64,000 nucleotides of DNA from Luteimicrobium subarcticum (GCF_002798015.1 NZ_PGTZ01000008.1:186001-250000), one strand, 5' to 3'; counted from the first letter of the stretch, positions 6,743 through 15,609 are shown. Program-made: numbers and translations. The notes: generated by a model from the sequence alone, not told the origin.

Positions 6743-8461
6743 ATGTCGACGTCCGTCGCTGCCCATGTCGTCTCGTCCCTCGCGTCGGTCGGCGTCACCC
6801 AGGTCTGGGGTGTCGTCGGTGACGCGCTCAACCCCTTCACGGACGCCGTCCGCCTCGACGACCGGGTCGAGTGGGTCGGCGTGCGCCACGAGGAGGCCGC
6901 GGCGTTCGCGGCCAGCGCCCAGGCCCAGCTGACGGGCCGGCTGGCCGTCTGCATGGGGACGGTCGGGCCGGGCTCGATCCACCTGCTCAACGGGCTCTAC
7001 GACGCGAAGAAGTCGCACGCGCCCGTGCTGGCGATCTGCGGCCAGGTGCCGCGTGCGGAGATCGGGACGAACTTCTTCCAGGAGGTCGACAACGACCGGC
7101 TGTTCGCCGACGTGGCCGTCTGGACGGGGACGCTCACCTCGCCCGAGCAGCTCCCGCACCTGCTGTCCCAGGCGGTCGACGCGGCCGTGGCGCGGAGGGG
7201 TGTCGCCGTGCTCACGGTCCCGGGGGACGTCGGCGGGCTCGACGGCCCCGACGAGGCCGCCCGGTTCGCCCCGCCCGCGGCGCCGGTCGCGGCGCCCGAG
7301 GAGCAGGTCGCGCGGGCGGCCGACATCCTCACGTCGGGCGGCGACGTCACGCTGCTGGTCGGGTGCGGTGCGCGGGACGCCCGCGACCAGGTGCTGCGGC
7401 TCGCCGACACGCTCGCGGCACCGATGGTCGTCACCCTGAAGGGCAAGGAGGGGCTCGAGCGGGACAACCCGTTCCAGGTGGGCCAGTCGGGCCTGATCGG
7501 CAACCCGGCGGCGGCGCACGCCCTGGACGCGTGCGACGTCCTCGTCCTGGTCGGCACGGACTTCCCGTACCGGGACTGGTACCCGACCGGCAAGACGGTG
7601 CTCCAGCTGGACGCCGACGCCTCCCACGTGGGGCGCCGGACGACCGTGGACCACGCCCTGGTGGGCGACGCCGCGCTCACCCTCGACGCCCTCCTGCCCC
7701 GCCTGGAGCGTCGCGACGACCGCAAGCACCTCGACCGCGCCGTCAAGGAGTTCGGCGTGTGGCACGCGGCGCAGCGGCGGCTGCTCGACCCTGCCCACGA
7801 CCGCTCCCTCCTGGGCCGCGTGCGTTCGAGGTTCGACAACCCGGACGAGCGCATCCGCCCCGAGGCCGTCGCGGCGGCCGTCGACGCGGCCGCCCCGGAC
7901 GACACGATCTTCACGTCCGACACGGGGATGTCGACGGCTTGGCTGGCGCGGTTCGTCGAGATGCGCGGCACCCGACGGCTCGTCGGCTCCTACAACCTCG
8001 GGTCGATGGCCGACGCGATGCCGATGGCGCTCGGCGCGCAGGCGCTGGACCGGACCCGTCCTGTCGTCGCGTTCTGCGGCGACGGCGGCCTCATGATGCT
8101 GCTGGGAGACCTGCGGACGGCAGTCACCTACGAGCTGCCCGTCGTGCTCGTCGTCTTCGACAACGCGAGCCTGGGGATGGTCCGTCTGGAGCAGGAGCAG
8201 GGCGGTCTGCCGCGCTTCGGCACCGACCTGGACAACCCCGACATCGCGGCGGTAGCGGTCGCGATGGGTCTCGCGGCCCGGCGGGTCGAAGACCCTGCGG
8301 CTCTCGAGGAGGCGGTGGCCTGGGCGTTCGCGCAGGACGGGCCGGTGCTGCTGGACGTCGTGACCAACCCGGACGAGGTGGCGATCCCACCGAAGCCGAC
8401 GGTCTCCCAGGGCTGGGGCTTCGCGATCGCGAAGTCGAAGGAGGTGCTGGAGTCCCGGTGA
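6743..8461 (+). CDS. Thiamine-diphosphate enzyme, pyruvate oxidase/pyruvate dehydrogenase (quinone)-like
   Basis: 572 residues with the three domains of ThDP decarboxylases: an N-terminal Pyr domain with the catalytic-glutamate region VRHEEAAAFAAS (about 48-60), a central FAD/DHS-like domain, and a C-terminal PP domain with GDGGLMMLLGDLRTA (about 446) ending in a conserved asparagine that chelates Mg-ThDP. Overall layout matches PoxB, which decarboxylates pyruvate to acetate and passes electrons to quinone. The short C-terminal tail (WGFAIAKSKEVL) is reduced compared with the lipid-activated tail of E. coli PoxB. AGAGGAA 8 bases before ATG 6743 supports the start. Acetolactate-synthase-like or other substrates cannot be excluded. 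Confidence 0.85.
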   Translation: MSTSVAAHVVSSLASVGVTQVWGVVGDALNPFTDAVRLDDRVEWVGVRHEEAAAFAASAQAQLTGRLAVCMGTVGPGSIHLLNGLYDAKKSHAPVLAICGQVPRAEIGTNFFQEVDNDRLFADVAVWTGTLTSPEQLPHLLSQAVDAAVARRGVAVLTVPGDVGGLDGPDEAARFAPPAAPVAAPEEQVARAADILTSGGDVTLLVGCGARDARDQVLRLADTLAAPMVVTLKGKEGLERDNPFQVGQSGLIGNPAAAHALDACDVLVLVGTDFPYRDWYPTGKTVLQLDADASHVGRRTTVDHALVGDAALTLDALLPRLERRDDRKHLDRAVKEFGVWHAAQRRLLDPAHDRSLLGRVRSRFDNPDERIRPEAVAAAVDAAAPDDTIFTSDTGMSTAWLARFVEMRGTRRLVGSYNLGSMADAMPMALGAQALDRTRPVVAFCGDGGLMMLLGDLRTAVTYELPVVLVVFDNASLGMVRLEQEQGGLPRFGTDLDNPDIAAVAVAMGLAARRVEDPAALEEAVAWAFAQDGPVLLDVVTNPDEVAIPPKPTVSQGWGFAIAKSKEVLESR

Positions 8462-8536
8462 CGGGCGGTCCCGGTGACGGACGGACGGCCTGCGTCCGAC
8501 CGTCATCGGGACGACGCGGTCACCTGGGGTGACGCG

Positions 8537-8701
8537 TCAGCGGCGCGGGCGCCCGACCGTCTCGTTCCCGCGGCCGACGACGACCAGCGTGATCCCGACG
8601 ACGAGCGCGATGATGCCGAGGATCATGAAGCCGGGGACGCCTGCGAAGCCGAGGACGACGAGGACGACGCCCGCGATGAGCAGGATCAGCCAGAGAGCCA
8701 T
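8537..8701 (-). CDS. 54-residue membrane protein, tandem copy 2
   Basis: Small hydrophobic protein with two membrane helices around a PGF turn (GVPGFMILGIIAL) and a basic tail (GRGNETVGRPRR). It shares length and nearly every feature with the gene immediately upstream at 8800-8964, so the two are a recent tandem duplication. ATG 8701 has GGAAGG 7 bases upstream. Function unknown; small two-helix proteins of this sort are widespread in actinobacteria. Confidence 0.8.
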   Translation of the reverse strand: MALWLILLIAGVVLVVLGFAGVPGFMILGIIALVVGITLVVVGRGNETVGRPRR

Positions 8702-8799
8702 GGGTGCACCTTCCGTTGGGGTGCTCGCACGCTGCCATGTCGCTGTGCCCGACGCACGGCGGGCGGCCGTGACGGGTCGCCGCAGGCGTGTCAGCCGTT

Positions 8800-8964
8800 T
8801 CAGAGCCGCGGCTTGCCGACCGTACGGTTCCCGCGGCCCAGGATCACGAGCGTGATGCCGATGACGAGCGCGATGACGCCGAGGATCGTGAAGCCGGGGA
8901 TGCCCATCATCCCGAGGACGACGAGCACGACGCCCGCGATGAGCAGGACGAGCCAGAGAGCCAC
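8800..8964 (-). CDS. 54-residue membrane protein, tandem copy 1
   Basis: Paralogue of the following gene: identical length, same two-helix plan (VALWLVLLIAGVVLVVLG, then ILGVIALVIGITLVILG) and the same terminal pattern GRGNRTVGKPRL. Start is a GTG at 8964 with GGAAGGAA about 5 bases upstream; the ribosome-site context is conserved between the copies. The two genes are about 100 bases apart and divergent from the patatin-like gene. Confidence 0.78.
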   Translation of the reverse strand: MALWLVLLIAGVVLVVLGMMGIPGFTILGVIALVIGITLVILGRGNRTVGKPRL

Positions 8965-9151
8965 TGCAGTTCCTTCCGTCTGAGGTGCGTCCAGTGTCCC
9001 AGAAGCGGGTGCGTGCCCGACGCAGCAGGTCAGGTGCCGGAACTCCACCCGGGTGAACTCGGCGCCGCCCGCTTGCGCGGTGTCCGGCGCACGGCGGGAC
9101 GATGGTCCCACGAGCACGGCGGCAGCCGGGCGCACCGGAGCGGGTGACGCG

Positions 9152-12100
9152 ATGTCGAGCTGGGTTCCGCGCAGGACGACCCCAGGCACCGAGGAGGTGC
9201 GCCTGGCGACGACCCTGACCGGTGGGCTGAGCCTCGCCGTGTGGATGGGCGGGGTGGCGCGCGAGCTCGACCTCGTCCAGCAGGCGTCCCGCCTGCGGGA
9301 CGGCGCTCCCGGACCGGCGCCCGCTGACGTGCAGGCCACCGCCGACGTCCTGACGGCGGCAGAGCGCCGCGAGCGCGACCTGTACGGGCGCCTGCTGGAC
9401 CTGCTCGACGTCGTGGTCGACACCGACGTGCTGTCGGGCACGAGTGCGGGGGGCATCAACGCCGTGCTGCTGGCGCTCGCGCGCGTGCGGGGCTGCGACC
9501 TCGGCCCGCTGCGGGACACCTGGCTCGACCTCGGCGCGCTGCTCGGCCTCCTGCGGGACCCCGCCGACGCCGACGTGCCGTCCCTGCTGGCGGGGGACGC
9601 CGCGGTGTATGCCCACCTCGTCGCCCTGCTGCGGGGCATGACGGCGGCCCCCGTGCCGACGAGCACACCGTCGACGACGCTGTACGTCACCACGACGCTG
9701 CTCACCCCGGAGTCGGCGCGCTTCGTCGACGACATGGGCACGAGCGTCCAGGACGCCGACCGGCACGGCGTCCTCACGTTCACCGAGGACCACCTTGCGG
9801 ACCCGGGAGTGGCCGACGCGCTCGCGCTCGCCGCCCGCAGCACGTCCGCCTTCCCGGGCGCGTTCGAGCCGTCGTACGTGCCTGCGGTCGGAGGCGTGCC
9901 GGCGCAGGGGAAGGTCCCGGCCCGGCCCGCGATGCTCCCGTACGCGGCCGTCACCCGCGGGCACTGGGCGGTCGACGGGGGGCTGCTCGACAACCAGCCG
10001 CTCGACCTCGTGCTGCAGCGGGTCTTCGACCGCCGGGCGTCGCGTCGCGTGCGCCGCATCATGCTGTTCGTCGTCCCGACGACGGGTCCGGCCCCCGACC
10101 TGCTGCGGCCCGCGCCGAGCGACGACCCGGGTGACCCGTACGGCCTGCTGGGCGCCCTGATGCACGACGTGGAGGCCGTGACGAGCCAGTCGATCACGGC
10201 GTCGCTGCGCGCGGTCGCGGACCACGACGACCAGGCCGCCGCCCGTGTCGACCTGCGCCGCACCCTGGCCCGCACGGTCGCCCGGCTGTGGCCGTGCCGC
10301 CTCTTCGCGGACGACGCCGACCTGTTCGAGGGCTTCGTCGCGCGCGAGGTCGACCGGGTCGCCCGCCCGCTCGTGACGGCGGCGACGCGGATCCTCAGCA
10401 CCTGGTCGCCCGCCACGCCCCGCGACCCGGTCGGCATCCCGCCGCAGTGGGAGGACGCGCTGCGGACCGGGGGAGCGGGCTCCGCGCTGCTGGGTCGCGG
10501 GGTGCGCGACGCGCTCGCCGCACCGCTGCGAGCCGCCGGGGTGCCGCGGGCCGTGACAGACCTCCCGGCGGCCGGGCGCGACGTCCTCGACGAGGCGAAG
10601 TCGCTCGTCGTGCAGCTCCTGCGGGACGCCTACGACGCCGCAGCCCCCGGACCGGCGGGCGAGGCCGCGCGCGCGGCCGTGACGGGTCACCTCGCGCACG
10701 TGCACGAGGCGGTGCCGATGCTGCGGGCCCCGTCCGCGATGACCGACGCGCGGTCCGCGCGGGATCGCGTCGACCCGTTCACCCTGGTCCGGGCCTGTCT
10801 CGAGGACGCCGTCGTCGGGGGCTCGCGCGGCGCCTCGCTGGACGAGGTGGCCGTGGCCGTCGCGCGGGCGTGGGAGGCGGCCGACGCGGTCGACGCCGCG
10901 CCGTGGCGGGGTCTCGCGACGGTCCTCGTCGACGCCGCCGACGTCCTCGCGGCCGGCGCGACCGCGACCAACGCGGTCGCCACCTACCTCGTCGCCCTGG
11001 GTCTGCGCCCGCCGTCGCTCGTCCCGACGACCTGCTTCCCGGGCGTCGGGGAGGCGCTCCCGCTGCCGCTCGACGCCTCGCAGGACGCCGTGTCCGACGC
11101 GGACACCGTCGCCGTCCGGCTGTTCGACCTCGTCGCCGCCGAGCTGGCGCTGCTGCCGCCCGAGGCCGGTCCGTTGCAGCGCGCCGGGCTGGTCCAGGTG
11201 AGCGCCGACACCCGCTCGGCCCTCGCGCCGAGCCGCTCGACGGCCGCGCGCAAGCTCACCGGGCTCCAGCTCCACCACTTCGGCGCCTTCTACAAGCGGT
11301 CGTGGCGGCAGAACGACTGGATGTGGGGTCGGCTCGACGGTGCGGGGTGGCTGGTCCACGTGCTGCTCTCGCCGGCGCGGCTCGCGGTCGTGGCAGCCGC
11401 CGGAGCGGCCGGGACCGGTGCGAGCCCGGCCGCGTGGGCGACCGGCGAGCTCGCGCGGCTCGCCGGGACGGGCACCGTCCCGGCCGACGTGGCGGACGAG
11501 CTCGCGTACCTCGACCACGTCGGCGAGCCGGGCGGCGTCTGCCCGCAGCACCTCGGGACGACGTCGTTGTGGCTCGCCCGCGCCTGGCAGCACGAGGTCG
11601 TCGCCGACGAGCTGCCCCGGCTCGCGGACGAGGTCCTCGGCACCCCTGAGGGCGCGGCCGTCGACAAGAGCCCCGGACGGACTCGCACGTGGGCGCAGAA
11701 GGTGCGCGCCGCCGCCCCGGGCGGGGTGCCCGGCGCGTCCCTGGACGCGCTGCTCGACGAGTGCCCGGTCGCCGACGAGACCTTCGCGTCCGACCGGGGG
11801 ACGCCGCTCATGGTCAGCACGGTGACGAAGGCGGCCGCGACGGCCGTCGCCGCCGTCGACTCGGTGCACGGCATCCCCGGGCCGGCGCGACCCGCCGTGA
11901 CCACCGCCCGGACGGTCGCGCTCGCCGGGTACCGCGTCACGGCAGCGACGAGGGGGGCGGTCAAGGCCGTCCTGCTGGTCGGGCTCGCGCTCCTGGTCGT
12001 GGGCGGTGCGCTGACGACCGTGACGTCCGACGTGGTCGGCGTGCCGATGCTCGTCGTCGCGCTCGCGGGCGCGTACCTCGTGACGGTCGGCGCGTGGCAG

Positions 12101-12406
12101 TGGAGCCGGCGGCTCGTCGGGGCGCTCGTGTCCGTCACGCTGGGCGCCGCGATCGTGGCGCTCGCCGTCCCGTGGGTGCGCGACCTCCTGTTCGGCGACG
12201 GCACCGCCGCGGACCACGGGTTCGTGGGAGACCGCGGCGGAGGGGTCCTCGAGTGGCTCGCGGACGCGTGGTGGCACCCGCTGGCCGCCGTGGCGGGCGT
12301 CCTCGTGGTGCTGTGCGTGGTCGCGGCCCTGCTCAGCACTCTCGGGCCGGGCCGGAGCCGGCGGCCGAAGAGCGGTCCGGCGGTGCCGCCCGCACCGACG
12401 GCGTGA
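9152..12406 (+). CDS. Large patatin-like phospholipase-family membrane protein
   Basis: 1084 residues. The N-terminal third is a patatin fold: the glycine-rich start LTGGLSLAVWMGGVARELD (23-40), nucleophile elbow GTSAG (96-100) and catalytic Asp in VDGGLLDNQPLD (about 275). Patatins use a Ser-Asp dyad to hydrolyse acyl lipids. The middle is a long helical region with a DUF3376-like arrangement. The C-terminus has about four membrane helices (about 930-1075), so it is probably attached to the inner membrane. ATG 9152 is preceded by GGAG about 11 bases upstream. Divergent from the two small membrane protein genes. Activity inferred from the intact dyad. Confidence 0.85.
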   Translation: MSSWVPRRTTPGTEEVRLATTLTGGLSLAVWMGGVARELDLVQQASRLRDGAPGPAPADVQATADVLTAAERRERDLYGRLLDLLDVVVDTDVLSGTSAGGINAVLLALARVRGCDLGPLRDTWLDLGALLGLLRDPADADVPSLLAGDAAVYAHLVALLRGMTAAPVPTSTPSTTLYVTTTLLTPESARFVDDMGTSVQDADRHGVLTFTEDHLADPGVADALALAARSTSAFPGAFEPSYVPAVGGVPAQGKVPARPAMLPYAAVTRGHWAVDGGLLDNQPLDLVLQRVFDRRASRRVRRIMLFVVPTTGPAPDLLRPAPSDDPGDPYGLLGALMHDVEAVTSQSITASLRAVADHDDQAAARVDLRRTLARTVARLWPCRLFADDADLFEGFVAREVDRVARPLVTAATRILSTWSPATPRDPVGIPPQWEDALRTGGAGSALLGRGVRDALAAPLRAAGVPRAVTDLPAAGRDVLDEAKSLVVQLLRDAYDAAAPGPAGEAARAAVTGHLAHVHEAVPMLRAPSAMTDARSARDRVDPFTLVRACLEDAVVGGSRGASLDEVAVAVARAWEAADAVDAAPWRGLATVLVDAADVLAAGATATNAVATYLVALGLRPPSLVPTTCFPGVGEALPLPLDASQDAVSDADTVAVRLFDLVAAELALLPPEAGPLQRAGLVQVSADTRSALAPSRSTAARKLTGLQLHHFGAFYKRSWRQNDWMWGRLDGAGWLVHVLLSPARLAVVAAAGAAGTGASPAAWATGELARLAGTGTVPADVADELAYLDHVGEPGGVCPQHLGTTSLWLARAWQHEVVADELPRLADEVLGTPEGAAVDKSPGRTRTWAQKVRAAAPGGVPGASLDALLDECPVADETFASDRGTPLMVSTVTKAAATAVAAVDSVHGIPGPARPAVTTARTVALAGYRVTAATRGAVKAVLLVGLALLVVGGALTTVTSDVVGVPMLVVALAGAYLVTVGAWQWSRRLVGALVSVTLGAAIVALAVPWVRDLLFGDGTAADHGFVGDRGGGVLEWLADAWWHPLAAVAGVLVVLCVVAALLSTLGPGRSRRPKSGPAVPPAPTA

Positions 12407-12409
12407 CCG

Positions 12410-12439
12410 CATGACAGATGTCATGCCCGACGCATGACA
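12410..12439. promoter_or_regulatory. Operator with three alternating CATGACA half-sites
   Basis: CATGACA (12410-12416), TGTCATG (12419-12425) and CATGACA (12433-12439). The last two form a perfect 7-7-7 inverted repeat; the first two form a second one with a 2-base gap. It lies 44-73 bases before the start of the ABC ATPase gene, and the operon also encodes a NarL-type response regulator (15606-16223), the obvious candidate ligand. Position suggests activation of the exporter operon. Confidence 0.65.
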
Positions 12440-12470
12440 GCGGCCCCTGCCCTGGCGGCGCGCGGTGGGT

Positions 12471-12476
12471 CAGGCT
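12471..12476 (+). promoter_or_regulatory. Candidate -10 (CAGGCT) of leaderless ABC ATPase gene
   Basis: Six bases separate this hexamer from ATG 12483, so transcription should start at the start codon. GGAG two bases before the ATG is too close to serve as a ribosome site. Confidence 0.45.
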
Positions 12477-12482
12477 GGAGCC

Positions 12483-13493
12483 ATGCACACGACGACCACG
12501 GCCACCGTGCCCGGCGCGCTCCCGAGGACACCGGCCCTCGCGCTGCGCGGGCTGCACAAGACGTTCGGCTCGCCGAGCGCGACCGTCCGGGCCGTCGACG
12601 GCCTCGACCTCACGATCATGCCCGGCGAGGTGGTCGCGTTCCTCGGCCCCAACGGCGCCGGCAAGACGACCACCATCGACATGGTCCTGGGCCTCGCCGA
12701 GCCGTCGGCCGGGACGGTCCAGGTGTTCGGCCAGAGCCCGGCCGACGCGATCGCCGCCGGTCGGGTCGCCGCCGTGATGCAGACCGGTGGCCTGCTGCGG
12801 GACATCACCGTCGCCGAGACCGTCGAGCTCACGGCCGCGCTCTTCGGCCGCAAGGACGCGAAGCCGCACCCGTTCCTCGAGCGGGCCGGGATCGCGGACA
12901 TCGCGGGCCGCATGGTCGGCAAGTGCTCGGGCGGTCAGCAGCAGCGCCTCCGCTTCGCGATGGCGCTCGTCTCCGAGCCCGACCTGCTGCTGCTCGACGA
13001 GCCGACCACCGGCATGGACGTCGAGGGGCGCCGCGACTTCTGGGCGTCGATCCGTGAGGACGCGGCGCGCGGCCGGACGGTCGTCTTCGCGACGCACTAC
13101 CTCGAGGAGGCCGACGCGTACGCGGACCGGATCGTCCTCGTCGCCCACGGGCGCGTGGTCGCGGACGGCAGCGCCGCCGAGATCAAGAAGCTCGCGTCGG
13201 GCCGGACGGTCACGGCCGCGTTCCCCGACGCCACTCACCTCGGAGCGGCGGCGGACGCCGTCCGGGCGCTGCCCGGCGTCGAGCAGGTCGACACCCGCGG
13301 GCTGCGACTCGTGGTGCGCGGCGCCGACTCAGACGCCGTCGCCCGGTACCTGCTGACGGGCACGTCCGCGCACGACCTGGAGGTCACCGCGGAGAACCTC
13401 GAGGAGGCGTTCGTCGCCCTCACCGGCGACGGGCCGCACGCGTCCGCCGCGTCGCACCAGACCGCGCCCGCACTGGACGGAGCAGACCGATGA
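12483..13493 (+). CDS. ABC transporter ATP-binding protein (exporter type)
   Basis: 336 residues. Walker A GPNGAGKT (55-62), signature CSGGQ (148-152), Walker B LLLLDEP (168-174) and the H-loop histidine in FATHYLEEAD mark an active ATPase of the DrrA/NatA exporter class, with an extra C-terminal regulatory domain (about 235-336). It energises the ABC-2 permease encoded next, whose ATG overlaps this stop codon (ATGA). First gene of a four-gene operon with a sensor kinase and response regulator, suggesting export of, or resistance to, a membrane-active compound sensed by the kinase. Substrate unknown. Confidence 0.93.
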   Translation: MHTTTTATVPGALPRTPALALRGLHKTFGSPSATVRAVDGLDLTIMPGEVVAFLGPNGAGKTTTIDMVLGLAEPSAGTVQVFGQSPADAIAAGRVAAVMQTGGLLRDITVAETVELTAALFGRKDAKPHPFLERAGIADIAGRMVGKCSGGQQQRLRFAMALVSEPDLLLLDEPTTGMDVEGRRDFWASIREDAARGRTVVFATHYLEEADAYADRIVLVAHGRVVADGSAAEIKKLASGRTVTAAFPDATHLGAAADAVRALPGVEQVDTRGLRLVVRGADSDAVARYLLTGTSAHDLEVTAENLEEAFVALTGDGPHASAASHQTAPALDGADR

Positions 13494-14272
13494 CCACGAG
13501 CACCCCGCCGACAGCCCTGACGGCCGCCCGGACGACGGGCGGCCTGAACGCCACCTATCTGCGGCTCGAGCTGCGTCGCCTGGTCCGCAACCGGCGCACC
13601 GTGATCTTCTCGCTCGTCATGCCGCCCGTGTTCTTCCTCATCTTCGGGATGAACAGCGAGTACAAGACCGAGGACGCGGGCAACGGCAACGTGACCGCCT
13701 GGATCCTCGTGTCGATGGCGCTGTACGGCGCCCTGCTCACCGCGACCGCGGGCGGTGCGAGCGTGTCGGTCGAGCGCGCGCAGGGCTGGACGCGCCAGCT
13801 CCGGCTCACGCCGCTGCGCCCGGCCGTCTACGTCGCGACGAAGCTCGCGGCGGCGATGACGCTCGGTGCGGTCTCGGTCGCCGTCACCATGCTCGTCGGT
13901 CTCGTGACGGGCGGTGCCTCGATGCCGTTCACCGCCTGGGTGTCGTGCGCGCTCATCGCGTGGGCCGGGTCGATCGTGTTCGCCGCGTTCGGTCTCTTCA
14001 TGGGCTACCTGCTGCCTGCGGAGAACGTCATGCAGATCCTCGGTCCGGTCCTCGCACTCCTGTCGTTCGCGGGCGGCCTGTTCGTCCCGCTCGGCGACAA
14101 CTGGTTCGCGGACGTCGCCAAGGCGACCCCGACGTACGGGCTCGCCGAGCTCACCCGCGCGCCGCTCGGCGACGGGTTCTCCTGGGTCGCGGTCGTCAAC
14201 GTGGTCGCCTGGGCCGCGGTGTTCTCGCTCGGCGCCGCCTGGCGGTACCGCAAGGACACGGCCCGCGTGTGA
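13490..14272 (+). CDS. ABC-2 type transporter permease
   Basis: 260 residues with about six membrane helices, beginning with a cytoplasmic arginine-rich segment (RLELRRLVRNRRTVIFSL) before helix 1, typical of ABC-2 exporters. The helical block MLVGLVTGGASM...MGYLLPAENVMQILG holds the conserved permease signature. It works as the membrane half of the exporter with the upstream ATPase; the 4-base overlap couples their translation. Confidence 0.9.
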   Translation: MTTSTPPTALTAARTTGGLNATYLRLELRRLVRNRRTVIFSLVMPPVFFLIFGMNSEYKTEDAGNGNVTAWILVSMALYGALLTATAGGASVSVERAQGWTRQLRLTPLRPAVYVATKLAAAMTLGAVSVAVTMLVGLVTGGASMPFTAWVSCALIAWAGSIVFAAFGLFMGYLLPAENVMQILGPVLALLSFAGGLFVPLGDNWFADVAKATPTYGLAELTRAPLGDGFSWVAVVNVVAWAAVFSLGAAWRYRKDTARV

Positions 14273-14309
14273 GCCGCCGCGCCACCCCGCTGTCCGCGTT
14301 CCCCACGGC

Positions 14310-14315
14310 TAGCGT
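14310..14315 (+). promoter_or_regulatory. Candidate -10 (TAGCGT) of leaderless sensor kinase gene
   Basis: Exactly seven bases before GTG 14323, in the 50-base gap after the permease gene. This would give the two-component genes their own transcript besides readthrough from the exporter genes. Confidence 0.5.
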
Positions 14316-14322
14316 GGGGCAG

Positions 14323-15609
14323 GTGAGCGCCCCCGGACCCCGGCAGGACGTGCCGCCCGTGCCGACCGACACGTCGCCCGTCGGGCGGCGGGTGCCCCCT
14401 CCTGCCGCCGCGCCGCCGGACGAGCGGCTCACGCCCGAGCAGGTCGCGGCCCGTCGCACCCGGGCCTGGAAGATCATCGGGCCGCTGTTCGGCATCGTCT
14501 GGGTCGTCTTCCTGTCGGAGCCGCTCGCCGCGGCCTGGGGCGACGACGACCCCGTGCTCCGTTGGGCCGGCGTCGTCGGCGTCCTCCTGACAGCCGCCGG
14601 GTTCGCCGCGTCCGTCTACCTGTTCCGCACCGGCGACCCGCGTCGCGCACCGATGGTCGGCGTCCTCGGTGTCGAGGTGGTGGGCGTCGTGCTCGCCTGC
14701 CTCGGCGCCCAGCAGCACGGGCTGATCGGGCTCGTGTTCGTGAGCGTCACCGTCGTGTACATCACGCGCTCGGCCCGGGTGCTCGTCGTGACCGTCGCGC
14801 TCGCCGTCGTGTGCGCCGTCCTGCCGCGCGTGGTCAGAGGGTGGGAGCCCGAGGACGGCACCATCGCGGCCCTGTTCCTCGCGACCCTCGCCACGTTCGG
14901 GTTCAGCCAGCTCGTGCAGCGCAACCGCCAGCTCCAGCTCGCGCAGGAGGAGGTCGCGACGCTCGCCGTGTCGCGCGAGCGCGAACGCATCGCCCGCGAC
15001 ATGCACGACGTCCTCGGGCACTCCCTGACCGTCATCTCGGTGAAGTCCGAGCTGGCCGCGCGGCTCGTCACGGTCGACCCCGCGCGCGCCGCCGCCGAGC
15101 TCGCCGACATCCAGGGGCTGGCCCGGTCGGCGCTCGCCGACGTCCGAGGCATGGTGACCGCGACGCGGCACCTGACGCTCGCCGGAGAGCTCGCCGCGGC
15201 GCGCCGGGCCCTCGACGCGGGCGGGATCGACGCCCGCCTGCCCGGTGCCGTCGACGCCGTGCCGGAGGACCTGCGCGAGCTCTTCGCGTGGACGGTCCGG
15301 GAGGGCACCACGAACGTCCTGCGGCACGCCGCGGCGCGCACCGTCGTCGTGACGCTCGCGCCCGACCGCGTCGTCGTCGAGGACGACGGCCGCGGCGCGC
15401 CCCCCTGCCCGGGGGCAGGCGACCCGGTCGGGGGTGCGACGGACGACGTCCACGGGTCCGCGGTCCTCGGCGACGAGCTGCCCGGCCACGGGCTCGCCGG
15501 GCTGAGGGAGCGGGCCGAGGCGGTCGGCGCGCGGCTCGAGACCGGCCCGGGCTCGCTGGGCGGCTTCCGGCTCGCCGTCGTCGCGCCGGGTGCGAGGATC
15601 GCCCGGTGA
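14323..15609 (+). CDS. Sensor histidine kinase, DesK/NarX-like (HisKA_3)
   Basis: 428 residues: a proline-rich cytoplasmic N-terminus (1-45), about five or six membrane helices (50-195) with almost no extracytoplasmic loop, then a HisKA_3 dimerisation domain with phospho-acceptor H228 in RERERIARDMHDVLGHSL, and a HATPase_c domain (WTVREGTTNVLRHA N-box, EDDGRG G1 box, GHGLAGLRERAEAVG G2 box). Kinases with only buried sensors often detect membrane stress or fluidity. The GTG at 14323 is chosen because it follows a -10 hexamer by seven bases. It overlaps the response regulator gene (GTGA). Confidence 0.9.
   Translation: MSAPGPRQDVPPVPTDTSPVGRRVPPPAAAPPDERLTPEQVAARRTRAWKIIGPLFGIVWVVFLSEPLAAAWGDDDPVLRWAGVVGVLLTAAGFAASVYLFRTGDPRRAPMVGVLGVEVVGVVLACLGAQQHGLIGLVFVSVTVVYITRSARVLVVTVALAVVCAVLPRVVRGWEPEDGTIAALFLATLATFGFSQLVQRNRQLQLAQEEVATLAVSRERERIARDMHDVLGHSLTVISVKSELAARLVTVDPARAAAELADIQGLARSALADVRGMVTATRHLTLAGELAAARRALDAGGIDARLPGAVDAVPEDLRELFAWTVREGTTNVLRHAAARTVVVTLAPDRVVVEDDGRGAPPCPGAGDPVGGATDDVHGSAVLGDELPGHGLAGLRERAEAVGARLETGPGSLGGFRLAVVAPGARIAR

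Noticed and set aside
6743-8461. Acetolactate synthase assignment for the ThDP enzyme
   Set aside because: No small regulatory subunit follows, and the C-terminal end and neighbour context fit pyruvate oxidase-like enzymes better, though the substrate is unproven.
8537-12424. Very long minus-strand open frame (1295 codons) opposite the patatin-like gene
   Set aside because: High-GC shadow of the plus-strand gene: composition is repetitive Arg/Gly/Asp/Val without any domain. Only its last 54 codons (8537-8701) are real.
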